Below, one piece after another: positions 11,960 through 22,765 of a stretch of DNA of 64,000 nucleotides. Source of the stretch: Selaginella moellendorffii (Eukaryota > Streptophyta > Lycopodiopsida > Selaginellales > Selaginellaceae). The notes below the pieces were generated by a model that saw nothing but the letters and a program-made list of their open reading frames with translations, was not told where the DNA came from and searched no databases. Each line of letters starts with the position of its first letter. Within the stretch, counting starts at the first letter, position 1. The position numbers and the translations under genes are program-made. The DNA lies in assembly GCF_000143415.4 (NCBI RefSeq), contig NW_003314268.1:3740378-3804377 (forward strand), in the 5' to 3' direction.

Positions 11960-13134
11960 ATGTGGCAGAAGCGTGTGATGGATCTGAGCGAGTTCCTGGT
12001 TGTTGAAGCTACTTCCTTTGTGGTCCCAGCAGCATTACCGGACATTGTAGTGTACCTGGATTCAGGTCAGTTCCCAGCAGATTCCTCACCCGTGCAACAA
12101 AAGGCATTAGAGATCCAAGCACAGGGGTTTTGCCTTCTCGATGGACACCTTTACAAGAGGACTTCTCAAGAAGTTTTGTTGCGGTGTGTGGGGGAACACG
12201 AGTTCCCTGAGCTCCTTCGTGCTTTCCACTCTTGTGCGGGGCATTTCTTGGGACAGGTCACAGCACAGCTCCTCTTGCACCATGGCTACTTTTGGCCTCA
12301 GATTCACTAGGACAGCTTCGCCTATGCAAAGGCATGTGAGTAGTGGCAACGGTTCAACCCCCAAGCCATGTTCCACGTCTTCCTTTCCAGTTCATCACTT
12401 CTCCGGGTCCCTTTTTCCAGTGGGGAGTTGACTTCGTCGGCCAGATCAACCCACCAAGCTCAAAAGGACAGCAATACATCATCATGGTGATGGACTATTT
12501 CACAAAATGGGTTGAGGCCACCCCTCTGCGATAGGCAGATCAACAGTCTACAACAAAGTTTGTCTACAAGTACATCATTTGCTGATTCAGAGTTCCTGCT
12601 ATTTTGATTTCTGATCGTGGTAGCGGCTTCCTTGGACAAGTGATGCAGCATCTTCTCCAGCAGCTGCAGGTCAAGCACGTGAAGAGCAGCAGCTATTATC
12701 CTGAGTGCAATGGCCAAGCAGAGTCCAACAACAAGATATTGAAAACACTCATCTCCAAGCTTGTTGAGGATCACCTGAGGCATTGGCACGAACACTTGGT
12801 TACGGCGTTGTGGGCCTTTCGGATGTCCTTCAAGACATCCATCTTTGCGACCCCATTCTTTCTTGTCTATGGGACAGAGGCCGTGCTTCCAGTGGAGATC
12901 TAGGTGCCATCACTCTCACTTTCACTTCAATACGCAACAACGATGCAACTTAGCAATGAGGACAAGCTTCATGCATGTGACTTGGAGGTTCTTGCCTTGG
13001 AAGAACAGCGACGATCCACATCGGAACATCTCCTTCGAGGCAAGCAGAAGATCAAGTCAGTCATTGATCACCAGCGGTCTGCCGAACCATTCGAGGATGG
13101 CAATCTTGTTCTACTCAAGGAGTTTACATGCTAG
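11960..13134 (+). pseudogene. Integrase of element E1
   Basis: The zinc-binding part is seen at 12100-12345 with H-x4-H (HSCAGH) and a damaged Cys pair (ACE then TAG). The core reads GVDFVGQINPP (first Asp), MDYFTKWVEATPL, ISDRGSGFLGQ (second Asp) and YYPECNGQAESNNK (Glu). Then come LWAFRMSFKTS and FFLVYGTEAVLPVEI, which precedes a TAG at 12901-12903. The C-terminal part (12904-13134) ends with FEDGNLVLLKEFT, matching the GPF-like end region. The DDE triad is preserved, but stops at 12308, 12334 and 12532 break the chain. Confidence 0.85.
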
Positions 13135-14588
13135 TTGATGCTAATGGATGTGAGTTCCCCAACACTCACAACCATTCTCATCTCAAACGCTTCATTAGGT
13201 GAGATGTTCCTCTTCTCTTCTTTTTCTTTTATTTTTTCTTCCTTTCTTTCACTTTACTTTCATGGCTACTTTTCTTACTTTCCGAGGGTGTTTCTCCATT
13301 GGATTATGGCCCATGCCTTGGATTTCATACTCAAGTTGCATTGCTATTTGTATGGAGGTTCCTCGCTTGGCTCGGTCTATGTTCAAGTTCTTTGGCCCTT
13401 CCCTACCATTACTACACCCCACACATTCCCCTCACTCATTCCATATCATCTACACTCACAATTCCATCACCAATCACTTCTAGCAGTGTTGCCCGGACTT
13501 ATCTCTAGATGCCTGTCTTGTATCTTTCATTCTTTCACCATCATTCACATCTCCATTTGAGGTCACATTTACACTATACCACAGACATACATACGTGCAC
13601 CAGCAGCAAATGACACCACCTCATTTGGATGTGCCGTTTCCGAGATATCCTTACAACCATTTGTCGACAACGCACTAGCTTTTTTGGAGCGACTTTCTTC
13701 CAACCAGGTGAACCTATTCACTCAAGGCACTTAAGTGGATCTTTAGGCGAGGCCACAGAAGCCGACGCCACTTTCTTTTGCTCCAGCACTCAGTGGACAC
13801 ATGCCACATCCGTTTACCGGCAAGTGACTACGACATCCTTTTCAACTGCTGACTTCTTCAGTCTGACACATCAGACTGGCCACCTTCTCAGAGTGCCACC
13901 CCATCTTAGCACTCCACCATATCACTCCACCATATCGGTGTTGGAGCAGACACAAGAGTAGGAGCAAGAGCATGTGGTTACCGGTTAAAGGTTATAGGTC
14001 CCTAGTTACTGGTTACTAGTTATTGGTTACTAGTTACCGGCTACTCCAAGTGGTCAACGCTTACTCTACAAGCCAACAGTTATCAATGGCCACCTTTTTA
14101 GAGTGCCACCACCATCTCGGCGCTTCACCATATCACTCCATCTTTCATCATTTCCACACTTACCACCCTTGGGCAACTCATCCCCTCTTCTACCTCTCTT
14201 CCTTTTTCGATTTCAGCCAATCCTTGGAGCATACCAAAAGTCATCAAGAGGCTGCATTTGCATATTACACTTTCCTAAGCCGAAATCTAGGTATGGGTTA
14301 AGTTCTTTGGGTGCTCACTCTTTTTTCTCTATTTTCCTCTTCTTTTCACACTTTTTCTACACTTTTTTTCAACTTCAGGGTCCAATTTCACTATAGGGCT
14401 TCCCACCGGGTTTTCCTCCCTGTCTCCAAACTTCACACCTACCTCTTTTCTTTCTTTTCCACTTTGTTTTCTAGAGTTTCTACTATTTCACGCAGCTACT
14501 AGCACTTGGCATCAGTAGCAGATATACACTCTACACTCTTCGTAGGGTTCTCGTGCATCTAGAGCCAACGCGATCCACTGTGGTTGCA
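13135..14588 (+). other. 3' non-coding region of E1
   Basis: Pyrimidine-rich sequence with no recognisable protein. Around 13975-14060 it contains the same GGTTACC-type short repeats that occur in the leader near 6925-7000 and in E2 near 24190-24255. No clear polypurine tract is visible just before the LTR at 14589. The long frames here come from compositional bias. Confidence 0.6.
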
Positions 14589-14755
14589 TGTTAGGGTGTG
14601 GCCACCAAGAGAGAGAGAGGGAATATTCTGATCCTTGGAATATTCCCCATCTTCCTTGTATAAAACCCTTGCCCCACAAGGGCAAGGGGGGGCATTTGCA
14701 AAGAGCATTGAAGCATTTCTCATGTTTGAGCGAGGAACCCCTCCTTCCCCAAACA
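14589..14755 (+). repeat. 3' LTR of E1
   Basis: A 167-bp LTR from TGTTAGGGTG to CCCCAAACA. It matches the E2 LTR at 25096-25273 (inverse) throughout, including the central TATAAAACCC promoter-like motif and the GGGCAAGGGGGG block. LTRs this short (below 180 bp) are unusual for an element of about 9 kb. Confidence 0.85.
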
Positions 14756-16102
14756 CATATGCAACTTGAATCAAAAATTCTGACAAAAGTTGGATAAGAA
14801 TTGCTAAGACAAATTCTCTGATACCAAATATAACACACCTAAATTTGGAGCTGAACTCTAAGCCCGTTGCACTATATAATGAGGGTTCAGTACACTCTTA
14901 ATCCCATGAGAACTAGCTCCCCATATCCAGCATTTGTATGCAAAAAGGTGTCAAATAGTGTCTAACACGATTTTGGCATACTAGTGGCTACATACATACC
15001 TCTATCAATAACTGAACATACATACAACGTTCTTACTGAATGGTGCAATCTAACTAATCCTACACAAGTCGCTTAGGATCTTCTAAAAAAGTCTCTGCAT
15101 ATGCAACTTGAGCTAGAAATTCTGACAAAAGTTGGATATGAATCGCTAAGACAAATTCTCTAATATCAAATATAATACATTTGAATTTGGAGCTAAAATC
15201 CAAACGTTTTGTGCTACATAATGAGGGTCCAATACACTCTTAATCCCATGAGCACTAGCTTCTCGTATCTAATACCTACATAAAAAATGGTATTAGACGG
15301 TGTTTGGCACAATTTTAGCATACTGGTGGCCTAACACAAGGAAGAAAGTACCCCATTGGCTAAAGCAGCATGGAGATTGGGCTTAGACCCAAACTAGATG
15401 CAGAACAAAGAGCGACATAGCTTAACAAGAGCCAAATTAATGTCTCAAGTGGTCAAATATGCATTCAAACCATTATCCTTATTATACATTTAGAACCCAA
15501 CATAGCTCGCCCCCCCCCCCCCCCCCGAGGAACACATGCTTTGGGCTTTCACCCCTAGCCTCTCTTAGTCTCTTAGTACAAGAGTTAGATTGCAGATCAA
15601 AGAGCAAGAACAACACTATAGGGTTCAAGACACTCTTTACATTCTCTAGATATGGCTCTTGGACGAATCTAGACACTTGCCATTCTATAGATATACCTCT
15701 TGGATGGATCTAGACACTTACCATAAATAGTATATGGATCCAGAATAGAACCAACACAAAGGGCATGATAGTGAGGGTGTCTGGTGGACATGGTAAGCTA
15801 CCATATAACAATATTGAGGGACTAGACTCAATATCATGGGGGTTCCCAACACTAGCAAGTGCAAGTCAATAAAAAAATTTCTCTAACTAGGTCAAATATG
15901 CTTGACTAATAGCATTAAGAATTTTGTCCTTACACTTATCTGGTCAAGTGCACACACAATGACTAGTTTCTCAATTACCTTAGGTGAAAATCATAAAGGG
16001 AACCAGCAGTACCGACCTCCTGCCACTGTGGCAGTAAGAAGAGAGTGTCCATAAGGACTAGCCGACAAGTATCTTGCAATACCCAAAGTCACATTCATGA
16101 GA
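14756..16102 (-). repeat. 5' LTR, primer site and duplicated leader of H
   Basis: On the minus strand the LTR runs from about 16102 to 15171 and matches the solo LTR at 4502-5420, with a 17-C run (15510-15526) where the solo copy has 18 G. It is followed by a mutated primer site and leader. Then the last part of the LTR (about 14829-14992), an intact primer site TGGTATCAGAG (14826 down to 14816) and the start of the leader appear a second time. The result is a tandem duplication of roughly 340 bp. TGGTATCAGAG is the classic plant initiator-Met tRNA site. Confidence 0.75.
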
Positions 16103-17374
16103 TCAGGTCTAAGACCGAGTCTGAGATTGAGTCCAAGACTAAGTTTAAGGTCGAGTCCTAGATCAAATCTGAGACCGAGTTGAAATACGAATACAAGTCG
16201 TGGGTCATGGGGTGAAAGCCTAAAGTGATAATCTCTCAGGGGAGAAGGGGGGCGGGGAGCTGTAGGGGATAGCGAGGTCCAAAAACTAGTCTTGAAAGAA
16301 CTCTTTAGTGGTGCTTCTAAACTGAGTTGAGGTTGGGATTGGGACTTAGGGGCTTTGGGTGGAAGTGAGTATGGACTCAAGTGTGTAAGCAACTAAATTT
16401 TCCATTCTACTTTAGTCACTTAAGCACACCTCCGACCACTTGGAGGAGTCTCACTCACAACCTTCATAAGTCCTATTTCGGACTTGGGCTTGCTAACCCT
16501 GAGAATGGCATCCCCACCACTCAACCTTTGCACTTGGTCCAAGTGCTCCACGTGTCCGATCCCATGATTGACACCCCAAGGTACCATCAACATATCAGCT
16601 TGTTACGCTAAGGCCATGCCCCTTCACCTTGGTCACACTAGTGGTCTAACACCACCTGCATCACTGTCCCATCTCTCAAGGACTGGGCTATCCATCCATG
16701 AGTGATCATCTTAGATCCACTCCTTAGCATCTTTAGGATGCCCGTAGACATGAGGAATAACCCTCCCTAATATCCCTTTTCCAGTCCCCACTAAGTCCCT
16801 TTTTGCCCATGGCCGTGTTTGCCAACACTGCCACTGGATCGAGGCCCACAGGCTCGACCACTAAGTCCCACAGTCCTCTGGGACTTCCTCACCATGTGAC
16901 TGTGTCCTTGGTCACCACACCAGAGGGCTACTCCTCTTCCTTTCCACAGTCTGAGACTTTGGGACAACATTTTGGAACACCATGGCCTTACGCAAGCTTT
17001 ATGGGTACTCTCCTTGCCTTCCGCCTTTGGGTGCTCTAGCCATGAACTTAGAGCGAGGTTCCATTGAGCCATGTCTGGTATCCAAGTAGGTAGTGCCACC
17101 CACACTTAGACTGGGAGCATCAGCCAGTCGATCTCCCGGGGGAACTAGAGCCGGCTCTTGAACACTTCACCAAGCTACCCCGCTTGTTGGTCCGTATTCA
17201 CTCTAGTCTTGGACTTCCCATTGGTCAACTCATCACCCAACACCTGGGTACAGCCTTCCTAGGCCAAATTGGCTTTTCCTAGCCAAATTAGCTCCACTAC
17301 AGTCCTCCCCCTACTATACTTTTGGAGCTCACCAAACCCCCCAGGGTTTAGGAGACGAACGCTTTGGGCTTTCA
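16103..17374. other. Repeat-derived DNA without a recognisable gene
   Basis: Bases 16103-16200 are a short array of GAGTCTGAGATT-like units, a first outpost of the minisatellite at 17375. Bases 16205-16290 resemble the G-rich middle of the H LTR. From 16380 to 17260 I see only open frames broken by many stops on both strands and no family I can name. Bases 17290-17374 again resemble the H LTR middle in inverse orientation. The stretch looks like eroded mobile DNA. Confidence 0.5.
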
Positions 17375-17815
17375 CCCTCTCAGACTTGAACTCGGACTCG
17401 GACTCAGACTCGGACTCGGACTCAGGCTTGATCTCGTCCTCGGCCTCGGTCTCGGTCTCAGTCCCGATCTCAGGCTCGGTCTCGGTCTCGGTCTCGGTCC
17501 CGGTCTCGGTCTCGGTCCTAGTCTCAGTCTCGACCTCGGACTCCATCTCGGGTCCTTCTCGGACTCTATCTCGGATTCCATCTTGGGTCCATCTCGGACT
17601 CCATCTCAGACTCCGTCTCGGTCCATCTCGGGTCCATCTCGGACTCCATCTCGGCCTCCATCTCGGGTCCATCTTGGACTCCAACTTGAGTCCATCACAA
17701 GTCCATTTCGGACTCCATCTCAGACTCCATCTCGGACTCCAACTCGGGTCCAACTCGGACTCCATCTCGGACTCCAACTCGGGTCCATCTCGAACTCCAT
17801 CTTGGACTCATCCAC
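17375..17815 (+). repeat. Minisatellite array, orientation 1
   Basis: The first part is made of six-base steps of GGACTC/GGTCTC type. The second consists of about 12-base steps alternating TCGGACTCCATC and TCGGGTCCATC. Because the period is a multiple of three or nearly so, long Ser/Asp/Val or Trp/Ser/Arg open frames appear on both strands; these are artefacts. A related array in the opposite orientation lies at 20041-20463. Confidence 0.9.
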
Positions 17816-18060
17816 GTGTCATGTGGTGGTCCTTTTGGGTCCCTTTTTAGAGCCTTGCTTATTGCTCGCTTCATTCTCGTTCCTCGAGCCTTTGTTGGGA
17901 GTTCCACTCCCGCTCTAAACCTTTCAAGTCAGAGCTTTCGGTCCAAACATGTTACACTCATTTGGCTTTTGCTTCAGCCACTACCACATGGCACCCTTCC
18001 AGCTCCACTTTGGGGCCTAGGGATTTTGTGTCTCACAAAGTGGTGCTAGAGAGACCATCC
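17816..18060 (+). repeat. Inverted repeat arm beside the minisatellite
   Basis: This segment is repeated in inverse orientation at about 19795-20035, with long matching stretches such as GTTGGGAGTTCCACTCCCGC and GGGGCCTAGGGATTTTGTGT. Together with the neighbouring arrays it forms a large imperfect inverted repeat (about 17375-18060 against 19795-20463) around a 1.7-kb centre holding the TRIM element and a gag scrap. I do not recognise a protein in it. Confidence 0.8.
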
Positions 18061-18070
18061 AAGGAAGCTC

Positions 18071-18465
18071 TGTTAGGCATTAGATCAGGATAATAGGATA
18101 AAGAAAGGGCCCTACAATCAAGTGTTCGCCCCTTTAGTAGTTGGCTTAGGGTGTAAGGGATAGGATCCTAACATTGGTATCGGAGCTCAGTTCGATTCTC
18201 GTGGCTGATGAGTGGGGTAGGAATATTCTGAAGGAATATTCAACATGGTGGATCTAAAGGGAAAACCAAGGTTTGGTAGACCCTAAGAGAATGACCATGG
18301 TGACCAGAGGGTGGTCCGCGTATGATTGCGGATGATCATTCCCTAACAAGGGGAGGATTGTTAGGTATCAGGTTAGGATAATAGGATAAAGAAATGGCCT
18401 TGCAATCAAATAATCACCCTTTTAGCCAGTTGGTTTAAGGTGTAAGGGATAGGATCCTAATACAC
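18071..18465 (+). mobile_element. TRIM-like miniature LTR retrotransposon
   Basis: Two direct repeats of 103-107 bp (18071-18173 and 18359-18465) begin TGTTAGG. The first ends CCTAACA, the second ends less cleanly (CCTAATACA). Immediately after the first is TTGGTATCGGAGC (18174-18186), one base off the plant initiator-Met primer-binding site. Immediately before the second is the purine run AAGGGGAGGA (18349-18358), a polypurine tract. The internal part is only 185 bp and has no frame. LTR, primer site, polypurine tract and size fit the terminal-repeat retrotransposon in miniature class. I found no clear target-site duplication. Confidence 0.75.
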
Positions 18466-19794
18466 TCCCAAAAGGGAAACTGACTATGATACTCTTGGCT
18501 CATGTGAAGTGGTACCCTATTTGAGTACCTTGTGGCTTATTGGTCCTTGTTCCTTTCTAGGGGCTTACGCTTTCCCTTCAGGATGGAAGTGGTGGAGTAA
18601 AGGTACCCATATTAGGCTATTAGGTCATGGTGTTTTGTTCAAGGGTCCTTAAACAAGTGATGCACCTAAAGCTTAGGATTTAGAGGGTCTTATGATCAAG
18701 TTTTGTTGTACTAAAGGATGCTAGAAATCTAGAGGGTTGGTGTGGTTAGCTACTTGTGCCTATAGGGAGTGTAGTTAAACCTTAAGTCTAGTTTAACTTG
18801 GGGAGGGGGATTGAGAGAGAATTTGGGAATTTGTGGGTGGATGGTTAACACTCTGTTAATCTTGCAGTGAGTAGCTAAACCCAAGTAGGACTGGTACAAT
18901 AGGCAAGAAACTTGTTAAGTGAACTTAACTAAAGCCAAGGCACTAGTGGTCAGATAGATAAGCTGACAAATTGGAAAGGAAAATTTTATGGCTTACATGG
19001 ATGAGGAATTCTTGCATGAGGAAAAATCTAGTGAGGAAACTTCTAAACAAGAGTCCAATTGGGAAGTTTGTTTGTCCAAGGCCCGATTGAATATTCTAGG
19101 ACAATTAGCACAAACCAATGCTCTGTTGGAGACCTTTGTATGCAAGCTAAAGTGTGACGAGAAGCAGAAAAAGAGGCAAAAGTTTGCACATGCTAGTAGT
19201 GCAAAAGGTGAGGACCCTTTGGTAGGGATTAAAGTGGAACTGAACAAGTTCAATTAAACCAAAGTAAAATTAATCTCTCAAGCAATTCCCAAGTACAAAC
19301 CAAAGCCCCCACCAGTTTTTAAAGGAGTGAATGACTATAAAATGATACAAGATTGGTCTTACAATATGAAAGATTACTTCTAAGCATTGTGAATACCAAG
19401 CTTAGAAAAAGTCCCATATGCAAAACTATATTTAGCAAATAATACTAACTCGTGGTGGAGAATAACAAAGACCAACAAAGGACTGGTGGCCACTTAGCAA
19501 GTGATGAAGGTGAGGATCCATGTAACTTATGTCCCTTTGAATGCTACTCTACATTCAAGGGATGCACTAAGTAGGCTAAAGTAGATAGAAATCATTCAAG
19601 AGTATGTGAATGCATTTATGGCCAAAAAGATCTTTGTTATAGATATGGGCAACATAGCATTCCATGCCTTTAAATCAAGCTTACAGAGCTGGGCTCAAGG
19701 TAAGGTGATGCATTGGAACCCAACTAAATACAAGGAAGCATTGAATGTAGTTATTAAGGTGTATTTCCATGATAACCTTCAAAAGGGAACATAA
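18466..19794 (+). pseudogene. Gypsy-type gag scrap
   Basis: From 18988 the frame reads MAYMDEEFLHEEKSS..., a Glu/Lys-rich helix, then after a stop at 19255-19257 a segment PPPVFKGVNDYKMIQDWSYN. This resembles the start of plant gypsy gag domains (fix-G...-W-x-x-M). Further broken frames end near 19794 with FKSSLQSWAQGKVMHWN. Bases 18466-18987 show no gene. The source element is not identified; it might be the one that mobilised the nearby TRIM, but nothing shows this. Confidence 0.5.
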
Positions 19795-20040
19795 TAGGGT
19801 CGGGGTCCACGTGTGAGACACAAAATCCCTAGGCCCCAAAGTGGAGCCGAAAGGGTGCCATATGGTAATGGCTGAAGTGAAAGCCAAACGAGCATAACAT
19901 GTTTGGACTCAAAGTTCTGACTTGAAAGGTCGAGAGCGGGAGTGGAACTCCCAACAAAGTGCTCGAGGAATAAGCACAAAGTGAGCAATGAATGAGTCTC
20001 TAGAAAAGGGACACAAAAGGACCAAAACATGACACAAGAT

Positions 20041-20463
20041 GGAGTTCGAAATAGAGTCTGAGATGGAGTCTAAGATGGACCTAAGATGGAGTCCGAGATG
20101 GACCCGAGATGGAGTCTGACATGGAGTCCGAGATGGAGTCCGAGATGGACCCGAGATGGAGTCTGAGATGGACCCGAGATGGAGTCTGAGATGGACCTGA
20201 GATGGAGTCTGAGATGGACCCGAGATGGAGTCTGAGATAGAGTCTGAGATGGACCCGAGATGGACCCGAGATGGAGTCTGAGATGGAGTCCAAGATGGAC
20301 CCGAGATGGAGTCTGAGATGGAACCGGGATCGAGACTGAGACTGAGACCATGATCGAGACCGAGTCCGAGTCTAAGACCGGGACCAAGACCGAGTCCGAG
20401 ACTGGGACTGAGACCGAGTCCAAGTCCGAGTCCAAGTTTGAGTTCAAGTCTGAGTCCGAATAC
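20041..20463 (-). repeat. Minisatellite array, orientation 2
   Basis: Units of the type GAGATGGACCC and GAGATGGAGTCT, then six-base GACCGA/GTCCGA steps. These are the reverse complement of the array at 17375-17815. The array abuts the truncated end of E2 at 20464. Open frames here are by-products of the repeat. Confidence 0.9.
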
Positions 20464-20719
20464 TAATTGTGTCTATGGGAACTCCTAGAAGCTGGCTGTA
20501 GTCCCAAGCAAACACGTCCTTGAAATAGTGAAGGAGAGCCAAGAGCTTTGTTGCATTTGTTGAAGCAAGTGATGTGGCAATAAAGACCGGGTCCTTGTCA
20601 TTGCCTAGGAAAACAACATGAACTCTGGAGTTTGGAGAAACCTTGGGCTCATAGGGCTCATCTATCTTAGATTCCTCCCTGACCTTGGAAACTAAAGAGC
20701 AGGGAGTGCCTTTTGCCTC

Positions 20720-21604
20720 TCACATCATGGTGATTGCTTGATGTGATAACCTGTCTGCCCAAAATTTTTCTTCACGAGGGACACTTTGAAATGTCACTTG
20801 AAAGAACTCATCTTTCAGGTTGACCGCCTGCTGCCATAGCTCTTTCAGGTTCTCTTTGCGGACTTGGTATTCTCTAGTAAGTTGGCATATGATGAGTTGC
20901 TCATCTCCAACGAAAGTGACTCGCCTAAACTTGGGATTTATGGCCAACTTCATGGCACTGATAGCCGCCAAGTACTCTGCTTCATTAGTTGATGTTGCTA
21001 GCAAAGTGATAGAAAGGTCGGCTACTTTGTTCTCCGTAGAATCAATCATCCAAAATCCAATGTTGGCAACCTGGTTTTTGGGGCAGAAATCACCGTCAAA
21101 ATAAGCCGTAATCATAGGAGTGTCCTCTTCTTCAAATAAAGATGCTGGAGACACCACATCCGGCAAGACTGTCTCTAGCAAGTTTGGCAAGAACGTTGTT
21201 GTTGGATCTAGAGTCTTTGCCTGTTGTTCTCTTTGCTTCTGATGCTCTGAGCGCTCAATGTCCAATGCAAGGACTATAGCCAAGTACTCTACAAGTGAAG
21301 GAAGATCCTCCACCGAAGTCCAGTCCAAGTCTGGTGCTAAAGTTTCAATGTAATACACTTGGACCTGTACCGGGAGTTCCATGGTAGAAAATTCTGAACT
21401 CAAAGAGCTATAACTCGCATGTAGCACGTCCGATTGGCTTGATTCTTTCTGCCAGCTCTGTGTCTGGATGTCATCTTCCATCTGCAAGAAACGGCACAAC
21501 AGAATACACTCGAAGTTGTCAGCTACTGTGATTTTAGTAGGAAGATGCTGGCTGTGCGACACCTCAAATAGTTGCTGAGGATTGAGTTTGGCTGTGTCCT
21601 GCAA
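20720..21604 (-). pseudogene. E2 extra RNase H-like domain with upstream linker
   Basis: The domain keeps all four acidic positions of RNase HI-type enzymes: Asp in AYFDGDFC, Glu in TNEAEYLAAISA, Asp in FVGDEQLII, and Asp in WADRLSHQAI. The spacing and the GDxQLI and ADxL patterns are those of the archaeal/bacterial-type RNase H found in some plant Tat-group gypsy elements, where it normally sits after the ordinary RNase H rather than before RT. The first 150 residues upstream are unrecognised. The block ends before RT because the element is truncated. Confidence 0.75.
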
Positions 21605-21613
21605 AAGACAGAC

Positions 21614-22704
21614 CTAGTCTAGAGTGACTGTGTCATCAAGCTTCATAAGAGAGAGTTGGTCCCATGCAAGAAACAAATCAAGGAGCCCTTCCTCTATCGA
21701 GAAACACTCCAAAAAACTGGATATGGGAGCCCATACTCTATAAGCCTCGCCATCAAATAAAGAGGGCCTGTTTAGAGGTTTGGCCTTACTCTCAGATAAA
21801 GAGAATGAATTTGAGAGATGTCTCGGGCTATCTAACTCACCTCCAACCATGTCAACGACATTGCATGAGAAAGCATCCATCATATAGATGGTCGACTCCA
21901 CCGCCAACTCAGAAAAAACCTCTGTGAGCTCAAGAGGGAAGTGTGGTGTGGAGGCCATCTTAGTCTGATCCTGCTGGGCTTGCTGAGAAAGAGCTCTACC
22001 ATGGTTGTTGAGAAAGGTGGCACTATGGGTTCCATCGCTAATTTCCATTTTGTTTTTTATGCTGTCAATGGTGCAATGGCCTGTGACTTGCCATGAGCGG
22101 CCAAGGATGATAGAGTCCTTCAAAGAGGACGTTCAAAAACTTGGTAGTCAACCATGTGGAAATCCATCTCAAAAATAACACCCTACACAAAGACCTTGAC
22201 ACCACAGCAAATGCCCGCTGGAGGAACAGTATGGTTGGCGAAGGTCTTGAGCACGATGGAGGAGATCTTAGTGATCTATAGTTGTGCTGAAAGGGCAGCT
22301 TCGAGAGACATAATGTTGCTTCCAGAACTGGAGTCAACCAAAGCATCCCTCTTATAAGATGAAGTACCAATTTGCATCGGGACAAAGAACGGATCAGGAT
22401 CTCCACCATATCTTGTCATGTCGATAATGTGCACCTCTTGAGGAGTCCTTTTGAGAGTGCTCTCTGGTGTCTCTGACCGTGCAAACTCCTCTAAATGCTG
22501 GCCGAATCCCAGGACAAGACACAACATGTCTCGGAACGAAAAGGTGACGAGAGTGTCAACCAGCTGTTGAAGAACCGGCTCCAGAACAGGAATAGCTATT
22601 GGTGAGATCTGAGGAGGAGAAGAGAGTAGTGACTTGAAGGAGAGCTTACAAGCCACCCTCTGTGTCACTTGATCTGGTGCCGACAGAGATTCACTCTCAA
22701 CCAA
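21614..22704 (-). pseudogene. E2 protease and linker frames
   Basis: The frame 22276-22704 ends in the protease box DALVDSSSGSNIMSLEAA and stops at the same place as E1. The frame 21614-22123 matches the unrecognised E1 linker and stops at a TAG (21614-21616) where E1 has CAG. The two frames are out of register, as in E1. Confidence 0.65.
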
Positions 22705-22765
22705 CGCCGGGCTAAGCGGCTGCCTTCTTCTTCGCTTGGGCTCGAGTGGCTGCGGTTTGTTGCTG

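Larger units (their letters stand above)
5659..14755 (+). mobile_element. Ty3/gypsy element E1 with RNase H-like domain upstream of RT
   Basis: A plus-strand element of about 9.1 kb inserted in the leader of H. The flanks read ACATATG on the left and CATATGCAAC on the right. The empty site survives in a second copy of the leader at about 15100, which places the insertion and gives a short duplication, CATA or ACATA (exact edge unclear). The order is 5' LTR (mostly in the gap), a TGGTGAACCC primer site, gag, protease, an RNase H-like domain, RT, the usual gypsy RNase H, integrase, a long 3' region and a 3' LTR. No chromodomain is seen. Many stop codons make it inactive. The inverted, truncated relative E2 lies at 20464-25273. 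Confidence 0.85.
1..16102 (-). mobile_element. Ty3/gypsy LTR retrotransposon H, nested and decayed
   Basis: Reading on the minus strand from right to left, I see a 5' LTR (15171-16102), a primer-binding site of the TGGTATCAGAG type, a leader, gag, a reverse transcriptase block and an integrase scrap that runs towards the left window edge. The left end and 3' LTR are not in the window. The leader is split by element E1 (about 5659-14755) and gag is split by a solo LTR (4502-5420). The order gag, RT, integrase is the Ty3/gypsy order. All coding blocks carry stops and frameshifts, so the copy is dead. The join of the right LTR to the left coding blocks is inferred from matching flanks on both sides of E1. 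Confidence 0.75.

Noticed and set aside
17259-17918. Long overlapping open frames on both strands, rich in Ser/Asp/Val or Arg/Trp/Ser
   Set aside because: They follow from the 6- and 12-base minisatellite; no stop can arise in several frames. Not genes.
20070-20447. Open frame of about 125 codons in the second minisatellite
   Set aside because: The same repeat artefact in inverse orientation.
16103-20463. Repeat arrays as a possible CRISPR
   Set aside because: Units are contiguous without unique spacers, and the DNA is eukaryotic.
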